64,000 bases of DNA from CAZYBU01 sp964645775 (GCA_964645775.1 CAZYBU010000010.1:1-64000); one strand, 5' to 3'. Shown: positions 51,079 to 58,870, counted from the stretch's first letter. Numbers and translations: made by a program. Notes: generated by a model not told the origin, from the letters alone.

Positions 51079-52269
51079 TCAAAAACCCCGAACCCTGTGA
51101 CCGAAGAGCATGTTCTGATAGCATCGTTTACAGGCCGGGAACAGTCCCCTGGGGCTCTCCCGGAGTTTTTTCCGAAAATCGATGGCTCGCTCGTTATTGT
51201 ACAAATCCATCAGATTGCTTTCCTTAATATTACCGATGGAATACTCAGGATAATCGGCGCAAAAACCGACGTTACCATCGTAATGAATATTCACGGAAAA
51301 CCAGGGATTAGGGCATCTGTCCCTGACAATCGTGTGCAGATCCGAATAGAATATCCCGATCTTGCCCGGACGAATAACGGGAACCGTGACAATGGGATAT
51401 CCGTTATCCATGGCGTGAACCCGACTCAGGATCTCCTGAAACTTATCACCGTCAATTCCCTCATTGAACCCGGTGTTGAATCCCTGCCAGTAGGTGGCGT
51501 CCAGATCAAAGTTCTCTTTCATAAACTTCATGTTCTCGGCCCCTATCTCATCATTAAAGTAGGTACCGAGATTAATATAATGGAAAGAGAGACCACGGTC
51601 TTTCAGGGACTCGGCCAGTTTGTCCATATACATGTAGTTCATGTTGTTCACAACAGAAACGACACCGATATGGGGGAAGACGGATTTCTGTCTCTTTTTC
51701 TCTTCCTTCAGAGCCTCAAGACCGGCCATGACCTTCGCGAAGCTTCCTTTGCCCCGTATCTCATCATTGATTTCTTCAAAGCTGTCCAGGGATACGAAGA
51801 TCGAAGTCCAGCGGTCCCGGACGATTCGTTCCGCGTTTTCGGCCAGTTTCGTTCCGTTAGTATTTACGGCCAGGATCGGTATGTGCTTCATGACCCCGGC
51901 GGCAAGATCCATGAAACCGGGGTACATGAAGGGTTCACCGCCCCACATGTAAAAGACCTGTGTTGTATTCTTAAGTTCCCTTGCAAGGTCAACATACCTC
52001 TCCAGAGGAAGAATCTTTTTCTCCTCCTCGAGGGCGAACTTACCCTTAAGCTGGCCATTAACACCCCTCTGTCCGCACATAACACAGTTCAGGTTGCATC
52101 TGGGTGTAAGTTTAAAGGTAACCAGCGGCAGAACACCTGTTCTTCCGCTGGGACGCTTGTAGTCCAGGAACATGGATCGCGCGATATTCAGAAAGGCTGA
52201 AGTCAGTTTCCACGATCTCCAGGGATCGTGATATATCAGTTCCGGAATAATGGAATAGTTGTTTTTCAT
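51079..52269 (-). CDS. Radical SAM/SPASM-domain protein
   Basis: 396 residues. Radical SAM cysteines in CNLNCVMCGQRG (about 60), SAM-binding GGEP in YMWGGEPFMYPG, and SLDSFEEINDEIRGKG. The C-terminal SPASM-like region has cysteines in CPNPWFSVNIHYDGNVGFC, ADYPEYSIGNI and CKRCYQNM for a second cluster. Substrate unknown; such proteins modify peptides or small molecules, and no precursor-peptide gene is seen within 1 kb. GGAGG precedes ATG 52269. It stands alone, convergent with the SDR gene. Confidence 0.87.
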   Translation of the reverse strand: MKNNYSIIPELIYHDPWRSWKLTSAFLNIARSMFLDYKRPSGRTGVLPLVTFKLTPRCNLNCVMCGQRGVNGQLKGKFALEEEKKILPLERYVDLARELKNTTQVFYMWGGEPFMYPGFMDLAAGVMKHIPILAVNTNGTKLAENAERIVRDRWTSIFVSLDSFEEINDEIRGKGSFAKVMAGLEALKEEKKRQKSVFPHIGVVSVVNNMNYMYMDKLAESLKDRGLSFHYINLGTYFNDEIGAENMKFMKENFDLDATYWQGFNTGFNEGIDGDKFQEILSRVHAMDNGYPIVTVPVIRPGKIGIFYSDLHTIVRDRCPNPWFSVNIHYDGNVGFCADYPEYSIGNIKESNLMDLYNNERAIDFRKKLRESPRGLFPACKRCYQNMLFGHRVRGF

Positions 52270-52379
52270 GTTGTTCCTCCAACCGGGAGATCCCGATTTG
52301 ATTCGGCATATTTCCAGCAGGATAATCTAATCGTCAAGAATTATAGAATAAAAAACCCGCACTATTATATTGAAAAGTG

Positions 52380-52781
52380 TTAGAGATTAAGCATTGAAAG
52401 CACGAGGTCAGCAAGGACAGCCAGTATGGAGAGGATAAAGATCACATAATAGTTATAATTTTCCAGAGAACGGTCAACGGACGCTATGACATAACGGAGA
52501 GCATTACGGTCTTCTCTGTCCAGATCATATCCCCTGTCCAGTTTTTCCAGAAGATTCCTTTTCCGGATGACCCTTTTGCGTTTTTTTGATATAAGATACC
52601 TGTACAGGAAGAAAAGAATATATCCGCAGACGCCGATATACCAGAACACCCGTACCGCGACCGGATCAAAACGCTGCACAAGAACCAGAGCCCTGAAGGC
52701 CAGAGCGGATAGTATCCCCACCAGGAAAAAGAAAATGACCACCGGGAGAGGAAGAGTTGAAAAGACATCTTTATTTTTCAC
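52380..52781 (-). CDS. Membrane protein partner of the chagasin-like lipoprotein
   Basis: 133 residues, not recognised. Three hydrophobic helices: PLPVVIFFFLVGILSALAF, VFWYIGVCGYILFFLYRYL and a C-terminal YVIFILSILAVLADLVLSML, with a basic cytoplasmic loop (SKKRKRVIRKRN) between. GTG 52781 overlaps the upstream stop as GTGA, so it is translated with the lipoprotein gene. Confidence 0.6.
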   Translation of the reverse strand: MKNKDVFSTLPLPVVIFFFLVGILSALAFRALVLVQRFDPVAVRVFWYIGVCGYILFFLYRYLISKKRKRVIRKRNLLEKLDRGYDLDREDRNALRYVIASVDRSLENYNYYVIFILSILAVLADLVLSMLNL

Positions 52782-53179
52782 GGTACCACGATCATCAACT
52801 CAAAAGTTTCGGCAGGCGGGAAGGATTCCTCCCATGGATGTAGATACTCAAGCCTGAGGCTCCCCTTTCCCTCCACGTGAAACTGGAATATGTGGAATTC
52901 CGCGTTTCCCTGCCGCCTCTCCTTAATTTTCCAGTTCCTGACAGGTGTGACCCCGCCTTCACAGTATATAATCTTCCACCGGTATCCTGTCCCGAAAGGA
53001 GCGGCCAGGCGTATAATGAAGTCGGTCCCCGTCTCGAGAGATACAGTATTGTTATCATGCTGGATAGTGTAGAGTGGCAGGTTTTTCAGGTTATTCGTCG
53101 ACCCGCATGAAACAGCGGCAGTCAGCAGGATGGCGAAAGACAATACCTGCAGGCCAGGAAGCATTTTAGTTTCAGACAC
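52778..53179 (-). CDS. Chagasin-like (I42 family) protease-inhibitor lipoprotein
   Basis: 133 residues. Lipobox AVSC with Cys25. The I42 fold is suggested by APFGTGYRW at 60-68, in the position of the NPTTGYxW loop, and by the late GKGSLRLEYLHPWEE with HPW at 114-116, like the RPW loop; both loops insert into cysteine-protease active sites in chagasins. EFHIFQFHVEGKG is the strand between. The start is GTG 53179 with AAGGA eleven bases before; ATG 53164 is an alternative. It is coupled to a small membrane protein gene. Role: probable protection of envelope components from proteases; no target is identifiable. Confidence 0.65.
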   Translation of the reverse strand: MSETKMLPGLQVLSFAILLTAAVSCGSTNNLKNLPLYTIQHDNNTVSLETGTDFIIRLAAPFGTGYRWKIIYCEGGVTPVRNWKIKERRQGNAEFHIFQFHVEGKGSLRLEYLHPWEESFPPAETFELMIVVP

Positions 53180-53286
53180 GGCAATACATTTCCTTTTCTC
53201 GTATAAACGGCATTAGTCCCTCAGTGACACAGATCATCAAGAAGAATTCCCTGTGCCCCTCCATTGTTATCCCGGCACCTGTCAGT

Positions 53287-53327
53287 CCTGAGTTCCGACT
53301 TATCGGGTCTCAGGATATATTTTTTTT
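53287..53327 (+). terminator. Hairpin with T-run upstream of the Spy-like gene
   Basis: CCTGAG (53287-53292) pairs with CTCAGG (53309-53314), and the inner TCCGA pairs roughly with TCGGG. An A/T stretch with eight T (53320-53327) follows. Because the upstream gene is divergent, this terminator-like structure lies in the leader of the copper-linked Spy-like gene or ends a small RNA. Pattern-based. Confidence 0.45.
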
Positions 53328-53390
53328 GGAACCGGAGATGATCAACCAGGGTCACAGGGGGCAAAGAGTTTGATAAAGGAGATTAACGAT

Positions 53391-53795
53391 ATGAAGCATA
53401 AGAAAGTGATAACAGCAACAGCGGCCCTGGTCGCTATCCTCGCTCTTGCGGGAACCACTCTTTGGGCCTATCCCAGACATGGCAAAGGATATAACAAAGG
53501 TTACGGTGAGAGTCGAGGGGACGGATACCATCGTGGCCCGGGACATCGCGGAGGAGGTCTGGCGTATCTCCAGAAAGAGCTGAAACTGTCAGATTCACAG
53601 GTGGAAAAGATCATGGATATCAACCATGAATTCAGAAAGAAGTTTTATAATAACAGAGATAATGAAAAGACTCTGGCGAAACTCCACGCTGACCGGATTG
53701 AGGCCGTGGAAAAGGTCCTGAACAAGGATCAGGTTGAAAAGTGGAAGGAAATTCGCCGGAACAGACCGTGCACCAGGTATGGGGCCAAACGATAA
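53391..53795 (+). CDS. Spy/CpxP-like periplasmic protein (first of two)
   Basis: 134 residues with a signal peptide (VITATAALVAILALAGTTLWA, cleaved near 26) and an N-terminal His/Gly/Tyr-rich metal-type segment (YPRHGKGYNKGYGESRGDGY and GPGHRGGG). The helical core contains LKLSDSQVEKIMDINHEFRKK and VLNKDQVEKWKEI, which match the LTxxQ repeats of the family. Such proteins are periplasmic metal- or misfolding-responsive chaperones. ATG 53391 is chosen since AAAGGAG is well placed at 53376-53382. It ends before a strong terminator and is followed by copA, so it is likely controlled with it. Confidence 0.8.
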   Translation: MKHKKVITATAALVAILALAGTTLWAYPRHGKGYNKGYGESRGDGYHRGPGHRGGGLAYLQKELKLSDSQVEKIMDINHEFRKKFYNNRDNEKTLAKLHADRIEAVEKVLNKDQVEKWKEIRRNRPCTRYGAKR

Positions 53796-53822
53796 TTTCT
53801 TCCTGAAAACCAACGAAACATG

Positions 53823-53851
53823 AAGCGCGTTCCCGGGACGCGCTTTTCTTT
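53823..53851 (+). terminator. Rho-independent terminator after the first Spy-like gene
   Basis: Perfect 8-bp stem AAGCGCGT (53823-53830) with ACGCGCTT (53838-53845), loop TCCCGGG, followed by a T-rich TTCTTTT run. It separates the first Spy-like transcript from copA, which has its own promoter immediately after. Confidence 0.85.
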
Positions 53852-53853
53852 TA

Positions 53854-53882
53854 TTGACATCGCCTCAGTTTATTCCTATTCT
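53854..53882 (+). promoter_or_regulatory. Promoter of copA
   Basis: TTGACA (53854-53859), 17-base spacer and TATTCT (53877-53882), 33 bases before the copA ATG. The -35 box overlaps the T-run of the preceding terminator. An inverted repeat lies just downstream (see next entry). Confidence 0.55.
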
Positions 53883-53889
53883 GGAAACA

Positions 53890-53907
53890 CTATATCATAC
53901 AATATAG
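53890..53907 (+). promoter_or_regulatory. Inverted repeat between the copA promoter and its start codon
   Basis: CTATAT (53890-53895), six bases, ATATAG (53902-53907): a perfect dyad overlapping the probable transcription start, where a repressor would block initiation. It does not resemble the CueR or CsoR consensus I know. The regulator is not identified, although a sigma factor/anti-sigma pair lies downstream in the same cluster. Confidence 0.4.
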
Positions 53908-53914
53908 GCTTGAC

Positions 53915-56095
53915 ATGAAACAGATCGAGATACCCATAGAAGGAATGAGCTGCACCGCCTGCTCAACCCGCATCGAAAAGAAAGTGACTCAGATGGAAGG
54001 CGCGGGATCGGCCCGGGTAAACCTGGCATCCCGGGTACTCTACCTGCAGTTTGATGATTCCCGGCTCGGGGAGGAGGAGGTACGGGAGACCATCCGCAAA
54101 CTGGGTTACACCCCGATTGAAAAAGAGTCCGGACGTGAAGAAGGTGACGGTGATGAAGAAAAATCGATGGTCCAGTCTCTTGTCATCTCGGCGTTACTCA
54201 CTTTGCCCCTGTTTTTGGCCATGATACTATCCTGGTTTGGTATTAAGCCGAATCTTCTTCACTCTCCCTGGTTCCAGCTTCTCCTGGCCACGCCTGTTCA
54301 GTTCGGCATCGGGGCAAGGTTTTATCGGAAAGCCTGGGCAGGATTGATCTCGGCGTCACCCGGAATGGACCTCCTTGTGGCTCTCGGCACCAGCGCTGCC
54401 TACGGATTCAGTATCTACAGCGGTTTCTTTTCAGAAATGAACCACGGCCTCTATTTCGAGACCTCGGCCATGCTCATTACCATCATACTCCTTGGGAACT
54501 ACCTTGAAATGAAGGCCCGGGGAAGGGCCGCGCAAACGATCCGAGGGCTCCTCTCCCGTCAGGCCAGGCAGGCCCGGGTGAGAATCGATGGCATCGACCG
54601 GGAGATTCCGGTTGAAGATGTCCGGCCCGATCAGATCATTGTCATGCATCCAGGGGAGATCCTACCCGTGGACGGAGTAATCACGGAAGGATATTCCTCC
54701 ATTGATGAGAGCATGATTACCGGTGAGGGCCTGCCGGCGGAAAGGAAACCGGGTGACGAAGTCTTCGGTTCAACCATAAACCTGTATGGGAGTTTTCTCT
54801 ACAGAGCAACGGGGGTGGGTTCCGAAACTCTCCTGGCTCGTATCGTGGATACGGTCGAGAAGGCCCAGGCCTCCCATCCTCCCATTCAGAGACTCGCGGA
54901 CCGAATCGCCGCCTGGTTCGTGCCGGTGGTCATTGTTATCGCCCTGGCCACCTCTCTGACCTGGTTTTTTATCACAGGCAATCTGGAACAGGCCCTGGTT
55001 TCAGGAGTGGCTGTAGTGGTCATCTCATGTCCATGCGCCCTGGGAATCGCCACTCCTGCTGCTGTGATGGTGGCCGGAGGAGTGGGGGCGCGAAACGGTA
55101 TCCTCATTCGGAAGGGTGAAAGTCTGGAATGGATGTACAGGCCCGATGTCGTTTTTTTCGACAAAACCGGTACCCTGACAAAAGGCCATTACACCCTCCA
55201 GGGCATGGAGATAACAGGCATCCTTGATGAAGATATCTGTAAAGAAATGGCCGCCCGGGCTGAGAAGAAATCTGAACATCCTCTGGGACGAGCTATCTAC
55301 AGGACTCTCTCAGATGAAATGGATTCAGTTGAAGATCCGGATTCCTTCGAGGCCCTTCCGGGCCGGGGCGTAAAGGCCCTTATAGATGGCAGGGAGGTTA
55401 TGGCGCTTTCACCGGAAGGTGCCCGGGAAATGGGGATAGATGTATCGGCAACGGATGAGGCCCTGGAAAGACTCAGGGACCAGGGAAACACGGTCATCCT
55501 TCTCCTGGTGGAGGGGGAGATCGCGGCTCTTTTCTATCTTTCGGACAGTCCCCGTGAGGCCGCCCGGGAAACGGTGCGCAGGCTTAAGGCAAAGGGAGTG
55601 GAAACCGTGATGCTTACGGGAGACAGCGAGCGAACGGCCCGGGCACTGAACAGGGAGCTGGACGTGGACAGCATCCTTGCCGGGCTATTACCCCAGCAAA
55701 AGGCTGAGGCGATAAACCGGTTCAGAAAAAATGGAAAAAGAACCCTCATGGTTGGAGATGGTATTAACGACGCACCGGCACTGACCGCCGCAGATATCGG
55801 GGTAGCCATGGGACAGGGCTCGGACATTGCCCTGAAATCAGCGGATGTTGTTATCATCGCTGACTCTCCTTCAAAGGTTCTTGAAGCAATGGACCTCTCC
55901 CGCCTGGCCATGGGAAAGGTCCGGTTGAATTTATTCTGGGCCTTTATCTACAACATAATAGGCATACCCCTGGCCGCAGCGGGTCTACTCTCTCCCATAG
56001 TTGCGGGTACCGCCATGGCCTTCAGTTCCCTTTCCGTGATCGGAAATTCCCTCCTTCTCGGAAGAAAAAAACTTAAAGGAGATATCCATGAATGA
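53915..56095 (+). CDS. copA: Copper-exporting P1B-type ATPase
   Basis: 726-residue inner-membrane pump moving Cu(I) out of the cytoplasm. One N-terminal HMA domain with GMSCTACSTR (metal site M-x-C-x2-C at about 11-16) is followed by eight predicted helices. The actuator motif is TGEG at 269-272 (usual TGES). The transmembrane metal motif CPC is at 372-374, the phosphorylated Asp416 is in FFDKTGTLT, the nucleotide-binding motif is SEHPLGRAI, and MVGDGINDAPAL is present. The Cu(I)-subtype motifs YN (FIYNIIGIP) and MAFSS complete it. It overlaps copZ by eight bases. The change of Ser to Gly in TGES is the notable departure; Glu271 is kept. Confidence 0.96.
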   Translation: MKQIEIPIEGMSCTACSTRIEKKVTQMEGAGSARVNLASRVLYLQFDDSRLGEEEVRETIRKLGYTPIEKESGREEGDGDEEKSMVQSLVISALLTLPLFLAMILSWFGIKPNLLHSPWFQLLLATPVQFGIGARFYRKAWAGLISASPGMDLLVALGTSAAYGFSIYSGFFSEMNHGLYFETSAMLITIILLGNYLEMKARGRAAQTIRGLLSRQARQARVRIDGIDREIPVEDVRPDQIIVMHPGEILPVDGVITEGYSSIDESMITGEGLPAERKPGDEVFGSTINLYGSFLYRATGVGSETLLARIVDTVEKAQASHPPIQRLADRIAAWFVPVVIVIALATSLTWFFITGNLEQALVSGVAVVVISCPCALGIATPAAVMVAGGVGARNGILIRKGESLEWMYRPDVVFFDKTGTLTKGHYTLQGMEITGILDEDICKEMAARAEKKSEHPLGRAIYRTLSDEMDSVEDPDSFEALPGRGVKALIDGREVMALSPEGAREMGIDVSATDEALERLRDQGNTVILLLVEGEIAALFYLSDSPREAARETVRRLKAKGVETVMLTGDSERTARALNRELDVDSILAGLLPQQKAEAINRFRKNGKRTLMVGDGINDAPALTAADIGVAMGQGSDIALKSADVVIIADSPSKVLEAMDLSRLAMGKVRLNLFWAFIYNIIGIPLAAAGLLSPIVAGTAMAFSSLSVIGNSLLLGRKKLKGDIHE

Positions 56096-56315
56096 TGAGA
56101 AGAAAGGTCGTAAGAGCATGTTAAAGGTTAGCGGCATGACATGCCAGCACTGTGTGGCCTCCGTTCGAGGAGCCCTGATCACCCTGCCGGGAGTAAAGGG
56201 GGTGGAAGTAGACCCGGAAGACGGCACTACAACCGTGGAACATGACCCGGTGCAGACGGAAATCAGCGATATGAAAAAGGCCATCGAAGAAGCAGGATAC
56301 ACAGTTGTATCGTAA
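56088..56315 (+). CDS. copZ: Copper chaperone CopZ
   Basis: 75 residues, a heavy-metal-associated domain with GMTCQHCVASVRG (metal cysteines 19 and 22) and the ferredoxin-like fold strands (VKGVEVDPEDGTTTV, IEEAGYTVVS). Delivers Cu(I) to the N-terminal domain of CopA. AAAGGAG precedes ATG 56088, which lies inside the end of copA; ATG 56118 would drop ten residues. The Lys-rich N terminus is an addition to the usual 65-70 residues. Confidence 0.93.
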   Translation: MNDEKKGRKSMLKVSGMTCQHCVASVRGALITLPGVKGVEVDPEDGTTTVEHDPVQTEISDMKKAIEEAGYTVVS

Positions 56316-56375
56316 AAAATGGGAACCTTTCCCCGATATGCCAGGTCAAAGGTACGAGTACCAGAGGAGAAATGT

Positions 56376-56837
56376 ATGAAAGGATACCTTACCCTGATCA
56401 CGGCGCTGTTACTGGTCTTCGCGGGCCCATCCTGCCTGGACGCCCGACCCTATGGTTCGAAACAACAAAATTCCGGCTCCCATTATCAGGGTATCTGGTT
56501 TGGCAACCCTGATGTCATGAGAGAACGCCTGAATCTTTCTCCGGAGCAGATGAGACAGATCGCGTCCATAAATGAACGCTACCAGGGAATCATGACAGGA
56601 CTGAGGGAAAAGTTGCGTCCTCTTCGTGAACAGCTAAGGACAGAGATGCTTAAACGGAGTGTTGACCGGCATAGAGTTCGAACTATCCTCGAGAAAATCT
56701 CTAAGGTTGAGGTGGAAATCCGGTACAACCGCATTACCCACCGTCTCGATATGGAGAAGGTACTTACAGCGGAACAGAAGAACATGCTCCAGTACGAACA
56801 ACGGTACCAAAGGAGACAACGCCATCATGACCGATGA
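56376..56837 (+). CDS. Spy/CpxP-like periplasmic protein (second), possible metal sensor
   Basis: 153 residues from ATG 56376 (GAGGAG six bases before; the frame start at 56319 has none). Signal peptide LTLITALLLVFAGPSC, then a four-helix-type core: LNLSPEQMRQIASINERYQG (LTxxQ-like) and MTGLREKLRPLREQLRTEML, then VLTAEQKNMLQYEQRY and a His/Arg tail. The size and motifs are those of Spy/CpxP/CnrX proteins. It is fused in expression to an ECF sigma factor gene (11-base overlap), which parallels CnrX-CnrY-CnrH of Cupriavidus, where the CnrX member is the periplasmic metal sensor. Metal binding is inference. Confidence 0.75.
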   Translation: MKGYLTLITALLLVFAGPSCLDARPYGSKQQNSGSHYQGIWFGNPDVMRERLNLSPEQMRQIASINERYQGIMTGLREKLRPLREQLRTEMLKRSVDRHRVRTILEKISKVEVEIRYNRITHRLDMEKVLTAEQKNMLQYEQRYQRRQRHHDR

Positions 56838-57324
56838 GGAATTCGCCCGGATTGTAAGCGAAACCAAAGGGTACGTCCTCTCAGCCATTGAGCATAACCT
56901 GCCGGAGCGATTCATGGGGGCCATTGATGACGTGGTCCAGGAAACCTATATCCGGGCCTATCGCCACCTGGAGAAGGGAAAGTTCCGGGGGGAATCGGCC
57001 CTGTCGACCTGGATCTATTCTATTGCCCGGAACGAATCCCTTCGCATGGCCGGGAGACTGGGACGGGATGAGAAAAGGTCGGGTGGCGAGTTAAACGAAG
57101 AGATTACCACGGAAGGAGGACCTCTCTTCGATCACGACAGGGACGCCCTGCGGGATGCCATAAACAGGCTGCCGGAAAAGTACCGCGCTGTCATGGAACG
57201 CGTCTCCCAGGGCCTGAATGAACAGGAGATCGCCCGTGATATGTCTCTCCCTCCCGGAACGGTAAAGTCCCGGGCCCACAGAGGACGGGAGATCCTTAGA
57301 AAGATGCTGGAGGAACAAGTATGA
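56827..57324 (+). CDS. ECF-type RNA polymerase sigma factor
   Basis: 165 residues from ATG 56827 (GGAGA ten bases before). Sigma-70 region 2 is visible at about 15-80: AIDDVVQETYIRAYRHLEK and STWIYSIARNESLRM. Region 4, about 110-160, contains INRLPEKYRAVMERVSQG, then EQEIARDMSLPPGTVKSRAHRGREIL with the typical helix-turn-helix. It starts inside the second Spy-like gene and is followed by a one-pass membrane protein at four-base overlap. Likely directs transcription of envelope or copper-response genes, possibly this operon. Confidence 0.92.
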   Translation: MTDEEFARIVSETKGYVLSAIEHNLPERFMGAIDDVVQETYIRAYRHLEKGKFRGESALSTWIYSIARNESLRMAGRLGRDEKRSGGELNEEITTEGGPLFDHDRDALRDAINRLPEKYRAVMERVSQGLNEQEIARDMSLPPGTVKSRAHRGREILRKMLEEQV

Positions 57325-57698
57325 ACAAGAAGGATACCATGAAACAGGCCATAGAAGAGAGGATGCAGAGTCCCACCTGGGACCTTAAGATGGCCCGAAG
57401 GGTCCATGTCGAGAAGAGGAGGCGCTCCCGTATCCTGGGACGAACCATAACGGGCGGCCTCGCGGCAGCGGCCCTGGTCACACTGGTGGTGACCTTTGCT
57501 CTTACGGAAAGGGAGCAGACCTCCCCGGCTGGATATGACATCTTCCTGACGCAACAGGTTCAGGGCACCTACGAGACGGCCTTCAATGTCACGGGTTCCC
57601 GTGAAGCGGATAACAGTTCAGGATCGTCCACATCCGTCGATTATCTTTCAACCAGCATCGATGGTTTTATCGGCGAGACCCTGGAGAGCCGTTACTGA
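57321..57698 (+). CDS. One-pass membrane protein, candidate anti-sigma factor
   Basis: 125 residues with no named family. Cytoplasmic N terminus of about 40 residues, helical and basic at its end (AIEERMQSPTWDLKMARRV, EKRRRSRIL), one membrane helix (TGGLAAAALVTLVVTFALTE, about 43-62), then a periplasmic Ser/Thr/Gly-rich tail. This is the topology of small anti-sigma factors such as CnrY, with the sigma-binding part in the cytoplasm. It overlaps the sigma gene by four bases. There is no zinc-binding ZAS motif (H-x3-C-x2-C). Its stop overlaps the convergent zinc-finger gene by seven bases. Confidence 0.6.
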   Translation: MNKKDTMKQAIEERMQSPTWDLKMARRVHVEKRRRSRILGRTITGGLAAAALVTLVVTFALTEREQTSPAGYDIFLTQQVQGTYETAFNVTGSREADNSSGSSTSVDYLSTSIDGFIGETLESRY

Positions 57699-58870
57699 TC
57701 CTTTTCTGATAGTATCTCCTCACCTTCACGGAGGTTCAGCTGTCCGAAATTATTGATTTCCATCTCCAGGATCTTCCCTTTCGCATACCTTGTCGTGAAA
57801 AGCTCACCGGTTGTTGTTACACGTACTCTTTCAGTCCCCTTCCCTTCTTTTTTATCCTTTTTCAGGGTTACGATATACTGTTCAAGAGAGAGCCCTTTTC
57901 TGTCCGGTTTCCCATCCACGCCGATACCGGGTTTGAATTCGGGCCATTCCGGCGGATCGGTAGTACCGGAGGTCTTTAACGTGTCAACCTTCACGTAGCT
58001 CTTCGACCTGTAGGTCACCATTGTATCGTATACCGGAAATTCCCTGTAAACAGGTACCTCCCGGCTCTTTTCGACCTCGCGCGTTTTATAGACCGGAACA
58101 TCCCTGCATTTTGTTACCTTCTTCGCGGCACCTGATCCGGTCGACTCATAAGAAACAGTACATTCCTCCTTCGTTCCACTCTGATACCGTTCTGTCTCGG
58201 TATAGGTCTCGGTCTTTGTGCCGACCTGACGTTTCTCATAGCTACGGACTTCCCTCTTTTCGGAGATCTTCCGGATATCGTCCCCGGTAAGCTCATTCTG
58301 CCAGCCATTTTTCTCGCTCCACTGGTAGCGAAGGACCGCGATAGACCGGCTCCATTCCTTATCCGTGACGATATAGGGTACTTCGGTTGTAGAGAGACCC
58401 CAGAAGAGGAGACCGGCAACGACCAGGACTCCCCCTCCTATGCCGGCAAAGACCTTCCAGAGGCCCTTTTTACCTCCATTACCATCTTCACCGGGAGAAC
58501 CGGACCCATCCGCCGGAGGAGGAGATGGTGGACCGGAAGCCGATTCCCTCTCCTTTCTTTTATTCAGGATATCAAAGTAGTTCTGAGTGCTCGATTCCCT
58601 GGTTGAACCGCATCCCCGGCAGCTATCCAGGGTCTGTGAATTAAGGGTACTGCAGAAAGAGCAGACCCAGTCAGGACCCTGAGTAAGTTCCTCGATCTGT
58701 TTCTCATCGTAAATGACCTCATCCAGTTCCTTCCGGTAGAACGTAATGTCGTCGCCACGTGAAGTACCGCAGTCAGGACAGGTCGTCCGATCACCCCGGA
58801 TGGCCTTACGTCCGCAGTTGGGACAATCCCAGTATTCCCATACATACTCAACCGTTACTCGTTCCGACAT
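57692..58870 (-). CDS. Membrane protein with zinc ribbon and RanBP2-type zinc finger
   Basis: 392 residues. Zinc ribbon at the N terminus (C16, C19, C31, C34). A second finger at 68-87 follows exactly the RanBP2 pattern W-x-C-x2-C-x3-N-x6-C-x2-C (W68, C70, C73, N77, C84, C87). A Pro/Gly/Ser linker, one membrane helix (about 137-159) and a 230-residue extracytoplasmic domain follow. That domain is rich in charged beta sequence and has repeated VPVY blocks (RDVPVYKTREVEKSREVPVY). So two zinc modules are in the cytoplasm and a beta-rich domain outside. It lies 98 bases downstream of the SNF2-family gene on the same strand. Function unknown; RanBP2-type fingers bind RNA or ubiquitin in eukaryotes. 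Confidence 0.7.
   Translation of the reverse strand: MSERVTVEYVWEYWDCPNCGRKAIRGDRTTCPDCGTSRGDDITFYRKELDEVIYDEKQIEELTQGPDWVCSFCSTLNSQTLDSCRGCGSTRESSTQNYFDILNKRKERESASGPPSPPPADGSGSPGEDGNGGKKGLWKVFAGIGGGVLVVAGLLFWGLSTTEVPYIVTDKEWSRSIAVLRYQWSEKNGWQNELTGDDIRKISEKREVRSYEKRQVGTKTETYTETERYQSGTKEECTVSYESTGSGAAKKVTKCRDVPVYKTREVEKSREVPVYREFPVYDTMVTYRSKSYVKVDTLKTSGTTDPPEWPEFKPGIGVDGKPDRKGLSLEQYIVTLKKDKKEGKGTERVRVTTTGELFTTRYAKGKILEMEINNFGQLNLREGEEILSEKDQ

Noticed and set aside
56659..56826. N-terminal extension of the ECF sigma factor frame
   Set aside because: These 56 codons lie over the end of the second Spy-like gene and read as its shadow (Arg-rich); ATG 56827 has GGAGA upstream and starts the sigma-70 domain.
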